A stretch of DNA of 64,000 nt. Origin: Halopseudomonas pertucinogena (GTDB lineage Bacteria; Pseudomonadota; Gammaproteobacteria; Pseudomonadales; Pseudomonadaceae). The translations under genes were made by a program, and so were the position numbers. Shown piece after piece: positions 36,595 through 45,069 of the stretch. Where the stretch lies: positions 496,001 to 560,000 of the forward strand of contig NZ_BMNN01000001.1 of NCBI RefSeq assembly GCF_014646575.1, given 5' to 3'. The notes under the pieces are model-generated. The model made no database searches. It was given only the letters and a program-made list of their open reading frames with translations, and was not told the DNA's origin. Numbering within the stretch: position 1 is the first letter of the stretch; every line of letters starts with the position of its first letter.

Positions 36595-37626
36595 TCAGCC
36601 CGCCAGCTCCCTGCGTACGATCTCGGCGCCCGCCGTCAGCGCGTGCAGTTTGCCTCTGGCCACATGGCGGGGCAGGGGAGCCATGCCGCAGTTGGTGCAC
36701 GGGCAGAGCTTGTCCGCATCCACATACTTGAGTGCCTTGCGCAGGGTATCCGCCACCTGTTCGGGCGTTTCGATGTCGTGGCTGGCCACATCAATGGCGC
36801 CGACCATCACTTTCTTGCCACGCACCAGCTCCAGCAGCTCCATGGGCACCCGGGAGTTCTGGCACTCCAGAGAGATGGTGTCGATACTGGACGCCTGCAG
36901 CCTGGGGAAGATTTCCTCGTACTGCCGCCACTCCGAGCCCAGGGTCTTCTTCCAGTCGGTGTTGGCCTTGATGCCGTAGCCGTAGCAGATATGCACCGCT
37001 GTTTCACACTTGAGCCCCTCGATGGCACGCTCCAGCGTGGCAATGCCCCAGTCGTTCACCTCGTCGAAGAACACGTTGAAGGCCGGCTCATCGAACTGGA
37101 TGATGTCCACGCCCGCTGCTTCCAGCTCCCGTGCTTCCTGATTGAGTATGCCGGCGAACTCCCAGGCCAGCTTCTCCCGGCTCTTGTAGTGGGCATCGTA
37201 GAGGGTGTCGATCATGGTCATCGGGCCGGGCAGAGCCCATTTGATCGGCCGGTCGGTCTGCGCACGCAGGTACCGCGCGTCTTCGACAAACACCGGCTTC
37301 TGACGGCTGACCGCGCTGGAGACGGTAGGCACGCTGGCGTCATAGCGATTTCGGATGCGCACCGTCTCCCGTTTCTCGAAATCCACACCATCCAGATGCT
37401 CGATGAAGGTGGTGACAAAGTGCTGGCGCGACTGCTCACCGTCACTGACGATATCGATGCCGGCCAGCTGCTGCTCGTGCAGCGCCAGGCTGAGGGCGTC
37501 CCGCTTGCCCTCGGCCAGTTCTTCCCCCTGCAGTTTCCATTCTGACCAGAGCGTTTCCGGCTGTGCCAGCCAGGAGGGCTTGGGCAAGCTGCCCGCAGTG
37601 GAGGTGGGCAATATCTTCTTCATCAT
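36595..37626 (-). CDS. mesD: B12-independent methionine synthase, MesD type
   Basis: This 343-residue protein corresponds to the C-terminal catalytic barrel of MetE and lacks its N-terminal half. Visible blocks are STAGSLPKP, the zinc-site region HICYGYG, SLECQNS and CPCTNCGM near the C-terminus. Stand-alone core synthases of this kind, called MesD, need the partner MesX, encoded just upstream, and oxygen. They transfer a methyl group to homocysteine without the folate polyglutamate binding of MetE. The start is at one of two ATGs (37626 or 37623) 5-8 bases after AGG. Identification rests on the mesX neighbour plus the truncated MetE-like form. Confidence 0.87.
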   Translation of the reverse strand: MMKKILPTSTAGSLPKPSWLAQPETLWSEWKLQGEELAEGKRDALSLALHEQQLAGIDIVSDGEQSRQHFVTTFIEHLDGVDFEKRETVRIRNRYDASVPTVSSAVSRQKPVFVEDARYLRAQTDRPIKWALPGPMTMIDTLYDAHYKSREKLAWEFAGILNQEARELEAAGVDIIQFDEPAFNVFFDEVNDWGIATLERAIEGLKCETAVHICYGYGIKANTDWKKTLGSEWRQYEEIFPRLQASSIDTISLECQNSRVPMELLELVRGKKVMVGAIDVASHDIETPEQVADTLRKALKYVDADKLCPCTNCGMAPLPRHVARGKLHALTAGAEIVRRELAG

Positions 37627-37636
37627 CTGGACCTGT

Positions 37637-38629
37637 TTAAATCAGTTGAAAGGTGTAACTGGCGGACCACCGCTCAAGGAAATCCCGGTACGGTCTGAGG
37701 AAGCTTTCTTCCGCCAGCTTCCCCTGTTCGCGAGCCAGGCGGTTGCGCTCTTCCCTGTCGTAAACGATGCGGGTGACGGAGTAATCCTTGTGTTCCAGGC
37801 TTGGCTGGTAGCATTTGCCGGCGACTGAATTGGCGTTGTAGATCTCCGGCCGGTAGATCTTCTGGAAGGTATCCATCACGCTGATCGTGCCGATAAGCTC
37901 GAGATCGGTGTAATCGACCAACAGGTCACCGGAGAAGTAGAACGCCAGCGGCGCTACGCTGTTGGGCGGCATGAAGTAGCGCACCTGCAGACCCATCCTG
38001 CTGAAATACCTGTCCGTCAGGGATTGCTCCTCCTGCCGGTACTCATGGCCCAGCACGGGATGCTGGTTCTCGGTGCGGTGATAGACCCGGCTGTTGGAAA
38101 CGCTCAGGCAGATGACCGGCGGCTTGGCAAAACTGCTCTTGTAGGCTTCTGAATTGACGAAGGATCTGAAGAGCTTGCCATGCAGGTCGCCGAAATTATC
38201 CGGCACGCTGAATTTCGTCCGGCCTCTGTTGTGCTCCCGCAGCAGCACACTGAAGTCGTAATCACGCACATAGGATGAAAAGTTGTTCCCGACGATGCCG
38301 TCAATCCGCTTGCCGGTTTGCCGGTCCAGAATCTTCGTCTGCAACACCTCGATCAACGGGAGGCCAGGGCCGCCGAGCTCGGCACGGGCATCCAGCTCGA
38401 CCGACACAATATCAAGCTCGACCGCATAACGATCGCCGTTCGGGTTATCCCAGTGCGCCAGACTGTTGAACCGGTTGTTGATCATCGTCAGGGTGTTGCG
38501 CAGGTTCTCCTCGCGGTTCTCTCCACGCGCCAGGTTGGCGAAGTTGGTGGTGATCCGGGTATTTTCGGCCGGCCGGTAGTCTTCATCGAAGCGGGTGCGC
38601 TCGATGGTGAAATTCAGTTCGGTGGTCAT
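37637..38629 (-). CDS. mesX: MesX (DUF1852), partner of methionine synthase MesD
   Basis: The 330 residues match DUF1852: the N-terminus MTTELNFTIERTRFDEDY is followed by TTNFANLARGENRE and LAHWDNPNGDRY. The ATG at 38629 gives the family's conserved N-terminus and has AGGA upstream; the longer frame adds a poor leader. MesX is required for MesD activity in genetic studies of other bacteria, but its chemistry is unknown. The stop lies 10 bases before the mesD start, giving a two-gene operon. A strong hairpin sits in the 5' leader about 33 bases upstream. Confidence 0.88.
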   Translation of the reverse strand: MTTELNFTIERTRFDEDYRPAENTRITTNFANLARGENREENLRNTLTMINNRFNSLAHWDNPNGDRYAVELDIVSVELDARAELGGPGLPLIEVLQTKILDRQTGKRIDGIVGNNFSSYVRDYDFSVLLREHNRGRTKFSVPDNFGDLHGKLFRSFVNSEAYKSSFAKPPVICLSVSNSRVYHRTENQHPVLGHEYRQEEQSLTDRYFSRMGLQVRYFMPPNSVAPLAFYFSGDLLVDYTDLELIGTISVMDTFQKIYRPEIYNANSVAGKCYQPSLEHKDYSVTRIVYDREERNRLAREQGKLAEESFLRPYRDFLERWSASYTFQLI

Positions 38630-38661
38630 GAATCGATGTCCTGTTCTTCCGACAAGGCGTA

Positions 38662-38690
38662 GCCGGCCCCCTTGGCTTGGGGAGGCCGGC
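38662..38690 (-). promoter_or_regulatory. Strong hairpin in the mesX-mesD leader
   Basis: Arms GCCGGCC (38662-38668) and GGCCGGC (38684-38690), extended inward by CCC/GGG, can fold 33 bases before the mesX start. No T tract follows on the minus strand, so it is not an ordinary terminator. It may shield the transcript or be part of an unrecognised methionine-responsive leader. Confidence 0.35.
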
Positions 38691-38800
38691 CGTTGAATGG
38701 AGGACATCTTAGGTTGCGCTTATCATGAGCAGAAGTGATTTTATTTCAGATCATCTTTAGTTAAATCGAAGATGATCTGTGAGCGGTATTGCCCCCGACC

Positions 38801-38826
38801 GTAGGAGCCGCGACCCCGCGGCGATT
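38801..38826 (+). repeat. REP element, copy 1
   Basis: GTAGGAGCCGCGACCCCGCG followed by GCGATT shares the core GTAGGAGC..CGACC.CG..GCGAT with copies at 61061-61085 (reverse) and 61489-61521. It abuts the stop codon of the DUF3010 gene. These are palindromic, as CCGCG/CGCGG arms are present. Confidence 0.7.
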
Positions 38827-38828
38827 GG

Positions 38829-39260
38829 TTACCCCAGAAAATGCCCCACATACGCCGCCATGAAAGCCCCCTCCTGAAATTGCTTCAGCCCGGTTTCGGC
38901 AAAGGCCACCGGCAGCGGATGCTCGGCCACTACCGACTTGATCTGCGCCGCCGACACCAGCGCAACGTCGATCTCCGGTATCGGAATCAGCTGAATGGCC
39001 GCTTCCAGCTTGAAGCTGATGGCACCACCGGCAAACTTGCCCTTCTGGAGCCGCTCCTTGATGACGACCTTCTCGACCTTGTAGTCCTTCAGAAACTGCA
39101 CCATATCCGCCTGAAACCGCTGCAGGTCGGCCCGGGTATGGTCCTTCTTCAGGGTCAGCTTGCGGATGCGCGCATCCGGCAGATTGAACAGGCCCTGGTC
39201 TTCGTGAAGCAGGCACACCACGGCATCATTGCCGGTCAATTCGATACCACAAATACGCAT
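38829..39260 (-). CDS. DUF3010 family protein
   Basis: The 143-residue protein begins MRICGIELTGNDAVVCLL and matches the DUF3010 pattern found mainly in gammaproteobacteria. The fold resembles RNase H-like proteins (GIELTGNDA at the first strand), but no activity is established. ATG at 39260 is preceded by GGAG at 6-9 bases. It is 14 bases downstream of the deaminase gene and probably in the same transcript. A REP element marks its end. Confidence 0.85.
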   Translation of the reverse strand: MRICGIELTGNDAVVCLLHEDQGLFNLPDARIRKLTLKKDHTRADLQRFQADMVQFLKDYKVEKVVIKERLQKGKFAGGAISFKLEAAIQLIPIPEIDVALVSAAQIKSVVAEHPLPVAFAETGLKQFQEGAFMAAYVGHFLG

Positions 39261-39274
39261 ACTGATACTCCGCC

Positions 39275-39754
39275 TTAATGTTCTGTGTGCCGCTTGATAT
39301 GCAGCTCACGCACCTGAGCTGCCAGTTCGTCGTCCGGGCCTTCCACCTCGGTATCGGCAATCACCTCGCCGATGGGCAAGGAGCGCACCCGCCCGCGCGA
39401 CACTCCCAGCTCCGCCAGCCAGCTGCCAAGCTGCGCTGATGAGCTCGCATAGACGATACGACCCAATCCCACCCAGCCGTGGGCCGCCGCGCACATCGGA
39501 CAGTGCTCGCCAGAGGTGTACACCGTAGCCCGGGCCCGATCCTCGAGGCGCATATTCTGCGCCGCCCAGCGGGCAATGGCGAATTCCGGATGTTGAGTAT
39601 GATCGCCCGCCGCCACCCGGTTGCGATCCTCGAACAGCACGTCTCCCTCGGCCGAGACCAGTACCGAACCGAAAGGCTCATCGCCGGCCTCCAGCGCTTC
39701 GGCTGCGAGCTCAATGCATCGTCTGAGATGCACGCGGTCCTGTTCATCAATCAT
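39275..39754 (-). CDS. CMP/dCMP-type nucleoside deaminase family protein
   Basis: This 159-residue protein has the zinc deaminase fold: His55-Pro-Glu57 in HPEFAIARW supplies the zinc ligand and proton shuttle, and Cys85 and Cys88 in EHCPMC supply the other two zinc ligands. The usual motifs are H(A/C)E and PCxxC, so both are variants (HPE and HCPMC). The size and the C-terminal segment resemble guanine deaminase/TadA-like nucleoside deaminases; the substrate is unknown. It lies between rlpA and DUF3010 on one strand, with short gaps. Confidence 0.82.
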   Translation of the reverse strand: MIDEQDRVHLRRCIELAAEALEAGDEPFGSVLVSAEGDVLFEDRNRVAAGDHTQHPEFAIARWAAQNMRLEDRARATVYTSGEHCPMCAAAHGWVGLGRIVYASSSAQLGSWLAELGVSRGRVRSLPIGEVIADTEVEGPDDELAAQVRELHIKRHTEH

Positions 39755-39802
39755 TGTTGCCCTCCAGCTCTGTGTTCAGCTTCTGATCAGTCTTCTTAAC
39801 GT

Positions 39803-40195
39803 TTACCTTATGACCTCAATCCGCACATTCAGCAAACCGGCAGAAACATCACCGATACTCGCGAAGGCAGAGCGCGACAGGTCGATAACCCGCCCGCGAA
39901 CGAATGGTCCCCGGTCATTGATGCGCACCACCACGCTCTTGCCGTTGCGCACGTTCGTCACCTTCACCTGGGAGCCAAAGGGCAGGGTGCGGTGGGCTGC
40001 GGTCTTTCTGCCCGCCTTGTAGAGCTCGCCGCTGGCAGTCTTTCTGTTCTGGAATCGGTCCGCATAGTAAGAGGCCTGTCCGGCTTCCTTGTGGCCGACC
40101 CACTTGCCGGCGGAGCCGGGTTTGGGAGCAGTGCTGCAGGCGGAAATTACCGCAAACAGCAGCAGTAGAAGAACGGGTCTGACAGTTGCTTGCAT
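39803..40195 (-). CDS. RlpA-like lipoprotein (septal ring lytic transglycosylase family)
   Basis: The 130-residue protein has a lipoprotein signal with lipobox ISAC, Cys20 being the lipidated residue, then a double-psi beta-barrel domain ([18 protein letters not shown] to [16 protein letters not shown]). RlpA enzymes cleave denuded glycan strands. This copy lacks the C-terminal SPOR domain of full-length Pseudomonas RlpA, so it is the short type. The mature protein sits in the outer membrane facing the periplasm. Confidence 0.87.
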   Translation of the reverse strand: MQATVRPVLLLLLFAVISACSTAPKPGSAGKWVGHKEAGQASYYADRFQNRKTASGELYKAGRKTAAHRTLPFGSQVKVTNVRNGKSVVVRINDRGPFVRGRVIDLSRSAFASIGDVSAGLLNVRIEVIR

Positions 40196-40387
40196 CGGTT
40201 CCTTTCACCATCCATCGATTGTGGCTGTCGCCGGAGTTATCGCGCTCGCTGACGCACACACTCCGAGACGCCGGTTCAGCGGCGTTTACTATACTGACAT
40301 CCACCATTTTTGCCCTGGGTCCATTGTGAACACGAGTAACTTCCCACGCCCCGACGTTCTTCCCATGACCTATCGCGAGGTGAAGCG

Positions 40388-41770
40388 GTGATCGAGTCCA
40401 CGCTCACCCTGCTGATCGGCATTCTCATTATCCTGGCGTTGATCGCGGCCAACGGCTATTTCGTTGCACAGGAGTTCGCTTACATGGCCGTGGACCGGAC
40501 GCGGCTGGCTGCCCGTGCGGCGGACGGCGACGCCGCCTCCCGGCGTGCGCTTCAGGTCACCCGGCGCACGAGTTTCATGCTTTCCGGTGCACAGCTGGGC
40601 ATCACCATAACCGGCCTGATGATCGGCTTCGTTACGGAGCCCTTTGTCGGGCGTTCGCTGGGTGAGCTGCTTGGTGGCGTGGGTATCTCCCGGGAAGTCG
40701 GCGTCTCGGTTGGCACCGTCGGTGCGCTGGTGGTGGCCACCCTTGTTCAGATGATATTCGGCGAGCTCTACCCGAAGAACCTCGCCATTGCCAGCGCCGA
40801 GCCGATGGCCCGCGCCCTGGCACGCTCAACGCTCATCTACCTCACGGTGTTCGGCTGGCTTATCGGCTTCTTCGACAAGGCAGCCAACCTGTTTCTGCGC
40901 CTGCTGCGCATCGAGCCGGTGCACGATCTGGATGTGAGCGTGTCCGCCGACGAGCTGCCACACATCATTTCCGACTCCCGGGACAGCGGTGACCTGCCGC
41001 ATGAGCTGTCGCTGATGCTGGACCGTATCCTCGACTTCCCGCAGCGCGATGCCGAGCATGCAATGATCCCGCGATCCCAGGTCGACTGGCTGGATCCGGA
41101 TACGACCCTCGGCGAGCTGCATGAGCTCATGGCGACCGGGCACACCCGGTACCCGGTGGTCGACGAAGACACGCCGGTCGGCGTGGTGCACCTGGCGGAT
41201 GTGCTTGAGCGCCTGGGTGCCGGTGGCGCCGCTGATACCGCTGATACCGTCGATTCGATAATGCGCCCGGCAACGGTCATCCCCACGCTGATGTCATTGC
41301 CGGATGCGCTCGCTCAATTGATCCAGACCAATAATCAGCTCGCCTGCGTCATCGATGAATACGGTGGGTTTGCCGGCGTCCTGACGCTGGAGGATCTGGC
41401 CGAGGAAATCGTCGGCGAGATTACCGACGAGCACGATCTCGAGGTCAGCGAGACAGTAGTGGCGGGCGACGACGGCAGCTGGGTGATGGACGGTGACGTT
41501 CACCTCGACGAGGTCGAGCGGGCCATAGGTCATGACCTGCCCCGTGAGGATGTCGAGACAGTGGCCGGGCTGCTGATCGCCGAACTGGGTGCACTGCCTG
41601 CGGAAGGGGACGTGGTGTCGGTCGATCTGCCGGTTGACCCATCCGAACTGGTGGCTGATGTGCCCGTTCTGCGTCAGTTGGTCATAGATGTACTGGAAGT
41701 CGATCGCTACGTTCCGACGCAGGTGCGCGTACGGCTGATTGAGACAACCGTCACAGGAGATGAGCAGTGA
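40388..41770 (+). CDS. CNNM-type transporter-associated protein with CBS pair, first of a tandem
   Basis: The 460 residues show a DUF21/CNNM membrane domain (about 1-195, with NGYFVAQEFAYMAVDRTRL and SGAQLGITITGLMIG), two CBS domains (about 215-340) and a CorC_HlyC-type C-terminal domain (about 355-450). The family is linked to magnesium and cobalt export, though often labelled haemolysin. The start is GTG at 40388, preceded by GAGGTGA. Its stop overlaps the start of a second CNNM gene (ATGA). Confidence 0.88.
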   Translation: MIESTLTLLIGILIILALIAANGYFVAQEFAYMAVDRTRLAARAADGDAASRRALQVTRRTSFMLSGAQLGITITGLMIGFVTEPFVGRSLGELLGGVGISREVGVSVGTVGALVVATLVQMIFGELYPKNLAIASAEPMARALARSTLIYLTVFGWLIGFFDKAANLFLRLLRIEPVHDLDVSVSADELPHIISDSRDSGDLPHELSLMLDRILDFPQRDAEHAMIPRSQVDWLDPDTTLGELHELMATGHTRYPVVDEDTPVGVVHLADVLERLGAGGAADTADTVDSIMRPATVIPTLMSLPDALAQLIQTNNQLACVIDEYGGFAGVLTLEDLAEEIVGEITDEHDLEVSETVVAGDDGSWVMDGDVHLDEVERAIGHDLPREDVETVAGLLIAELGALPAEGDVVSVDLPVDPSELVADVPVLRQLVIDVLEVDRYVPTQVRVRLIETTVTGDEQ

Positions 41771-42804
41771 GCAATCCTCTGGTCGTCACTCTGGTGACCC
41801 TGGCTCTCATCGCGCTGAGCGCCTTCTTTGTCATCATCGAATTCGCCCTGCTTGGCGCACGCCGCCACCGCCTTGAGGAACTGGCGGTGACCAGCCGCTC
41901 CGCCCGAGCGGCGCTGCGGGGCATGAACGACCTGACGCTGATGCTGGCAGGCGCGCAGTTGGGCATTACCTTCTGCACCTTCGCCCTGGGCGCGGTAACC
42001 AAGCCCGCCGTGGACAACTGGCTTGGCCCGGTGCTGCTCCTGCTGGGCCTGCCCGCATGGGCTGCCAATGGCGCGTCTTTTGCCATGGCTTTCTTCTTCG
42101 TGACCTTCCTGCATCTGGTGGTCGGCGAAATGGCACCCAAATCCTGGGCGATAGCGCATCCGGAACGATCGGCGCTGGCGGTCGGATTGGCGGGGCGAGC
42201 CTATATCTGGCCGCTGCGCCCCCTGATGAAATGGGTCAACCGCATTGCCAACCGACTGGTGAAGGCATCCGGCGTCGAGCCGGTGGAAAGCGCCGCCGTG
42301 GGCGGCCAGGACATCGCCACCATTCGGCAGCTGGTGGAGCATTCGGCCCGGGTGGGGACCCTGAAGCCCCAGCTGCAGCAACAGATCTCCAGTCTCATCG
42401 ACCTCGGTTCGGAGACGATCGACGCGCTGCTGGTGGAAGGAGCATCGCCGACGCATGTGCCGGATGGAGCAACCGTGGCGGACGTCCGAGCTGCCGCTCT
42501 GGCGTCCGGCCACCTGCGCATTCTGATGCTGGGCGACAGCGCCGCTGATCCACTGGTAGTGCACCTTCGTGACACATTGCTGGAACCGGACTCCAGGCCG
42601 GCACGCGAGATTGCCCGCCCGGTTCATCTGCTGGATGCGCAGACGCCGATCTACGAAGCCATGGCCCGGATGCGCCAGTCCAGCGTGCAGCTTGCTGCAG
42701 TGATGAGCGATGGGCAGATGCGTGGCGTCATTACCCTGGCGGACATTCTGCAACGATTGCTGCCGATGACCATGCGCCATCAGCGCCCTGAACCCGGCAT
42801 GTAA
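41767..42804 (+). CDS. CNNM-type protein, second of a tandem, shorter
   Basis: The 345-residue protein has the same DUF21 membrane domain (LSAFFVIIEFALLGARRHRLE, LAGAQLGITFCTFALG) and a CBS region to about residue 340, but no CorC_HlyC domain. It begins inside the stop of the first copy, so the two are translated together and may form a hetero-oligomer. The pair looks like an old duplication: the two proteins differ widely in sequence outside the membrane signature. Confidence 0.86.
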   Translation: MSNPLVVTLVTLALIALSAFFVIIEFALLGARRHRLEELAVTSRSARAALRGMNDLTLMLAGAQLGITFCTFALGAVTKPAVDNWLGPVLLLLGLPAWAANGASFAMAFFFVTFLHLVVGEMAPKSWAIAHPERSALAVGLAGRAYIWPLRPLMKWVNRIANRLVKASGVEPVESAAVGGQDIATIRQLVEHSARVGTLKPQLQQQISSLIDLGSETIDALLVEGASPTHVPDGATVADVRAAALASGHLRILMLGDSAADPLVVHLRDTLLEPDSRPAREIARPVHLLDAQTPIYEAMARMRQSSVQLAAVMSDGQMRGVITLADILQRLLPMTMRHQRPEPGM

Positions 42805-43032
42805 CCACCTGCGCCGGGGCGTCACTCGCCGCTGAATATTACCTGTAATAAAACTCAACAATACTGAGCGCCACCCTACCCAATAAGCGGATATAGTGGA
42901 TCTGGGTCGTCTGGTCGGAAGAGCTTTCAACTGTTCTCCGGGCCAGGCAGACGCCGTCATGAGTGGGTAACATCAGCGTGCGATTACAGCCCGCATCAAA
43001 CCTATAACAACAACCTGGAAGGCGCATTGTCC

Positions 43033-44499
43033 ATGAGATCCATCACTGCCAGAGAAGGGGGAGACCAAGGCCACTTGACCGGCTACGGCTCCAAGGCGTA
43101 CCGCAATTATGTGCTCTTCGCGCTGACATTCATTTACATCCTGAATTTCGTCGACCGCGCCCTGCTGGCGGTCGTCGGCCCCGATCTGGTGCCCGACCTC
43201 GGGCTCACCGACACCCAGTTCGGGCTTCTCACCGGCTTCGGTTTCGCCTTGCTCTACACGGCCGTGGGCGTCCCGCTGGCGCGCTATGCCGATGTCGCCA
43301 ACCGTGTCTGGATCATGACCGTCTGCGTGGCCCTGTGGTCGCTGATGACCGCGCTTTGCGGCCTGGCCACGGAAGTCACCATCGGCTCGGTCACCATCGG
43401 CGCGTTCTGGATTCTGCTGATGTGTCGGGTCGGTGTGGGTATCGGCGAGGCCGGCTGCACGCCGCCAGCCAACTCCCTGATCGCCGACTATTTCATCCCG
43501 CGTGAACGGTCCCAGGCGCTGGGCTTCTACGCCATGGGCGTCACGCTAGGCACCATGTTCGCCAACATCATCGGCGGCTGGGTGACCGACGTGTTCGACT
43601 GGCGCACCGCTTTCTTCGTTGTTGGCTTGCCGGGCCTGCTCGTCGCGCTTGTTTTCAAGCTCACGGTCAAGGAGCCGCCGCGGGGCTACACCGATCCGCC
43701 GGAAGCCACGAAAAAGGAGCGAGCCAGCCTGAGCGAGGCTATCCACGAGCTGATGCGCAAGCCTGCCTTCTGGCTGATGACCGCCGGCGCCACCATTGCC
43801 GCGTTCTGCGGTTACGGTATCTCCTCGTTCCAGTCACTCTTCCTGGTGCGCACCTACGAAATCACCGCCGGTCAGGCTGCCATCTGGATCAACACGCCGG
43901 TCGCCCTGTCCGCTGCGGTCGGCACCTTCGCCACCGGTTGGCTGGCGACCAGGATCTACAAGAAGCACCCCGGCGCCATCGCCTGGGTACCGGCGGCAGG
44001 CCTGGCACTGTCGATTCCCTTCTATGTCTTCGCCTTCACCACAAACAATCTGCTCTACGCTGCGCTCGGGCTGATTATCGGCGGCTTCGTGAAATACGGC
44101 TATCTGGCCGCTCAGTACACGATCGGCCAGGGCGTGGTAAGCATGCGCGTACGTGCAATGGCCACCGCAGTGATGCTGCTTCTGGTCAACCTGATCGGTT
44201 ACGGCTTCGGCCCGCTGTTCATTGGCCTGATCTCCGACATCTTCTTCAACTCCGGTGCCGCCGAATACGGCGTAGCGGCTGGCGAACTGGCCCGCAACCA
44301 GTGCCACCCCTCCGTGATCGGTCAACTGAGCCCGGAGCTGCGGGAAGTCTGCGGACAGGTCTACGCGCAGAGCCTGCAGACCTCCATGGTCATCATGGCC
44401 TGCCTGTACGGAGCCAGCGCAATCTGCTTCCTGTTGACCTGGACCCGGTTGGGCAAGGATATGGTGGACAGAGAGGTGAAAACGCCGGCTACGGCATAA
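43033..44499 (+). CDS. MFS transporter (spinster-like)
   Basis: The 488 residues have about 12 membrane segments and spinster-type MFS features: ILNFVDRALLAVVGPDL early, FGLLTGFGFALLYT, and RVGVGIGEAGCTPPANSLIADYF. Substrates of this clade include lipids and organic acids; none is predictable here. I chose ATG at 43033 with GGAAGG 10 bases upstream; TTG at 43027 is equally near the ribosome site and would add two residues. A strong terminator follows. Confidence 0.83.
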   Translation: MRSITAREGGDQGHLTGYGSKAYRNYVLFALTFIYILNFVDRALLAVVGPDLVPDLGLTDTQFGLLTGFGFALLYTAVGVPLARYADVANRVWIMTVCVALWSLMTALCGLATEVTIGSVTIGAFWILLMCRVGVGIGEAGCTPPANSLIADYFIPRERSQALGFYAMGVTLGTMFANIIGGWVTDVFDWRTAFFVVGLPGLLVALVFKLTVKEPPRGYTDPPEATKKERASLSEAIHELMRKPAFWLMTAGATIAAFCGYGISSFQSLFLVRTYEITAGQAAIWINTPVALSAAVGTFATGWLATRIYKKHPGAIAWVPAAGLALSIPFYVFAFTTNNLLYAALGLIIGGFVKYGYLAAQYTIGQGVVSMRVRAMATAVMLLLVNLIGYGFGPLFIGLISDIFFNSGAAEYGVAAGELARNQCHPSVIGQLSPELREVCGQVYAQSLQTSMVIMACLYGASAICFLLTWTRLGKDMVDREVKTPATA

Positions 44500-44508
44500 T
44501 GGCTACCG

Positions 44509-44534
44509 AGAGGGCGCGTTGCGCCCTCTTTTTT
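44509..44534 (+). terminator. Terminator of the MFS gene
   Basis: GAGGGCGC-GTT-GCGCCCTC, a perfect 8-bp stem, is followed by six T residues. It lies 10 bases after the MFS stop. Confidence 0.93.
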
Positions 44535-44635
44535 GCCTGAAATACTGGAGCAGTTGGGGCAGTGGACCGCAGCGACGGTTTGCCCAGGCTGAGGAAAAGG
44601 GTAATGTGGGTTTCCCTTGGACATGGAGCGTTGAG

Positions 44636-44968
44636 ATGAGAAAACTGGCTGTTCTCCTTTTGCTGATAGGTGCGCCACTTGCAGCCGAGGAACGACAAAA
44701 GCCGATCGCCACGCAAGTCGGCGAGGCGATACAACCAGCCGCCCAAGCCATATCCAGATCAGTGAATAACACCGTTCTTGAATACATGGCCGCGTCCGAG
44801 GGGCCTTTGGGACAGGGGGCCCGTACCGCACTGGAAAGCCGTGCAAGGCAGGAAGCTATAGCCAATAGAGGACCGAGGCGAAATATGAAAGATTGCATCA
44901 AGCCCGATAGCGTGATCGATGACGACGTTAAGGAATGTATGGAAGGAACGCGTCAAAAGACCTGGTAA
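44636..44968 (+). CDS. Small exported protein of unknown function
   Basis: The 110-residue product starts MRKLAVLLLLIGAPLAAEE, a short signal peptide cut after about residue 16. The mature part is hydrophilic, with two cysteines near the end (NMKDCIKPD and VKECMEGTR) that could pair. ATG at 44636 is preceded by GGAG at 10 bases; the longer frame runs through the terminator and is rejected. I do not recognise a family. The GC content is lower than that of its neighbours. Confidence 0.6.
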   Translation: MRKLAVLLLLIGAPLAAEERQKPIATQVGEAIQPAAQAISRSVNNTVLEYMAASEGPLGQGARTALESRARQEAIANRGPRRNMKDCIKPDSVIDDDVKECMEGTRQKTW

Positions 44969-45069
44969 GCGCTGGCTGAGCTTGAGTGCCTCGCCTGGAC
45001 CTTTGCCTACTTGTACCAAACGGGGTAACGTCGATCTTAGCAAAGGCGCCCTGATACAGGAGACCATGG

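Noticed and set aside
44519-44635. Longer N-terminus for the small exported protein
   Set aside because: It would run through the MFS terminator hairpin and hide the signal peptide; ATG at 44636 fits better.
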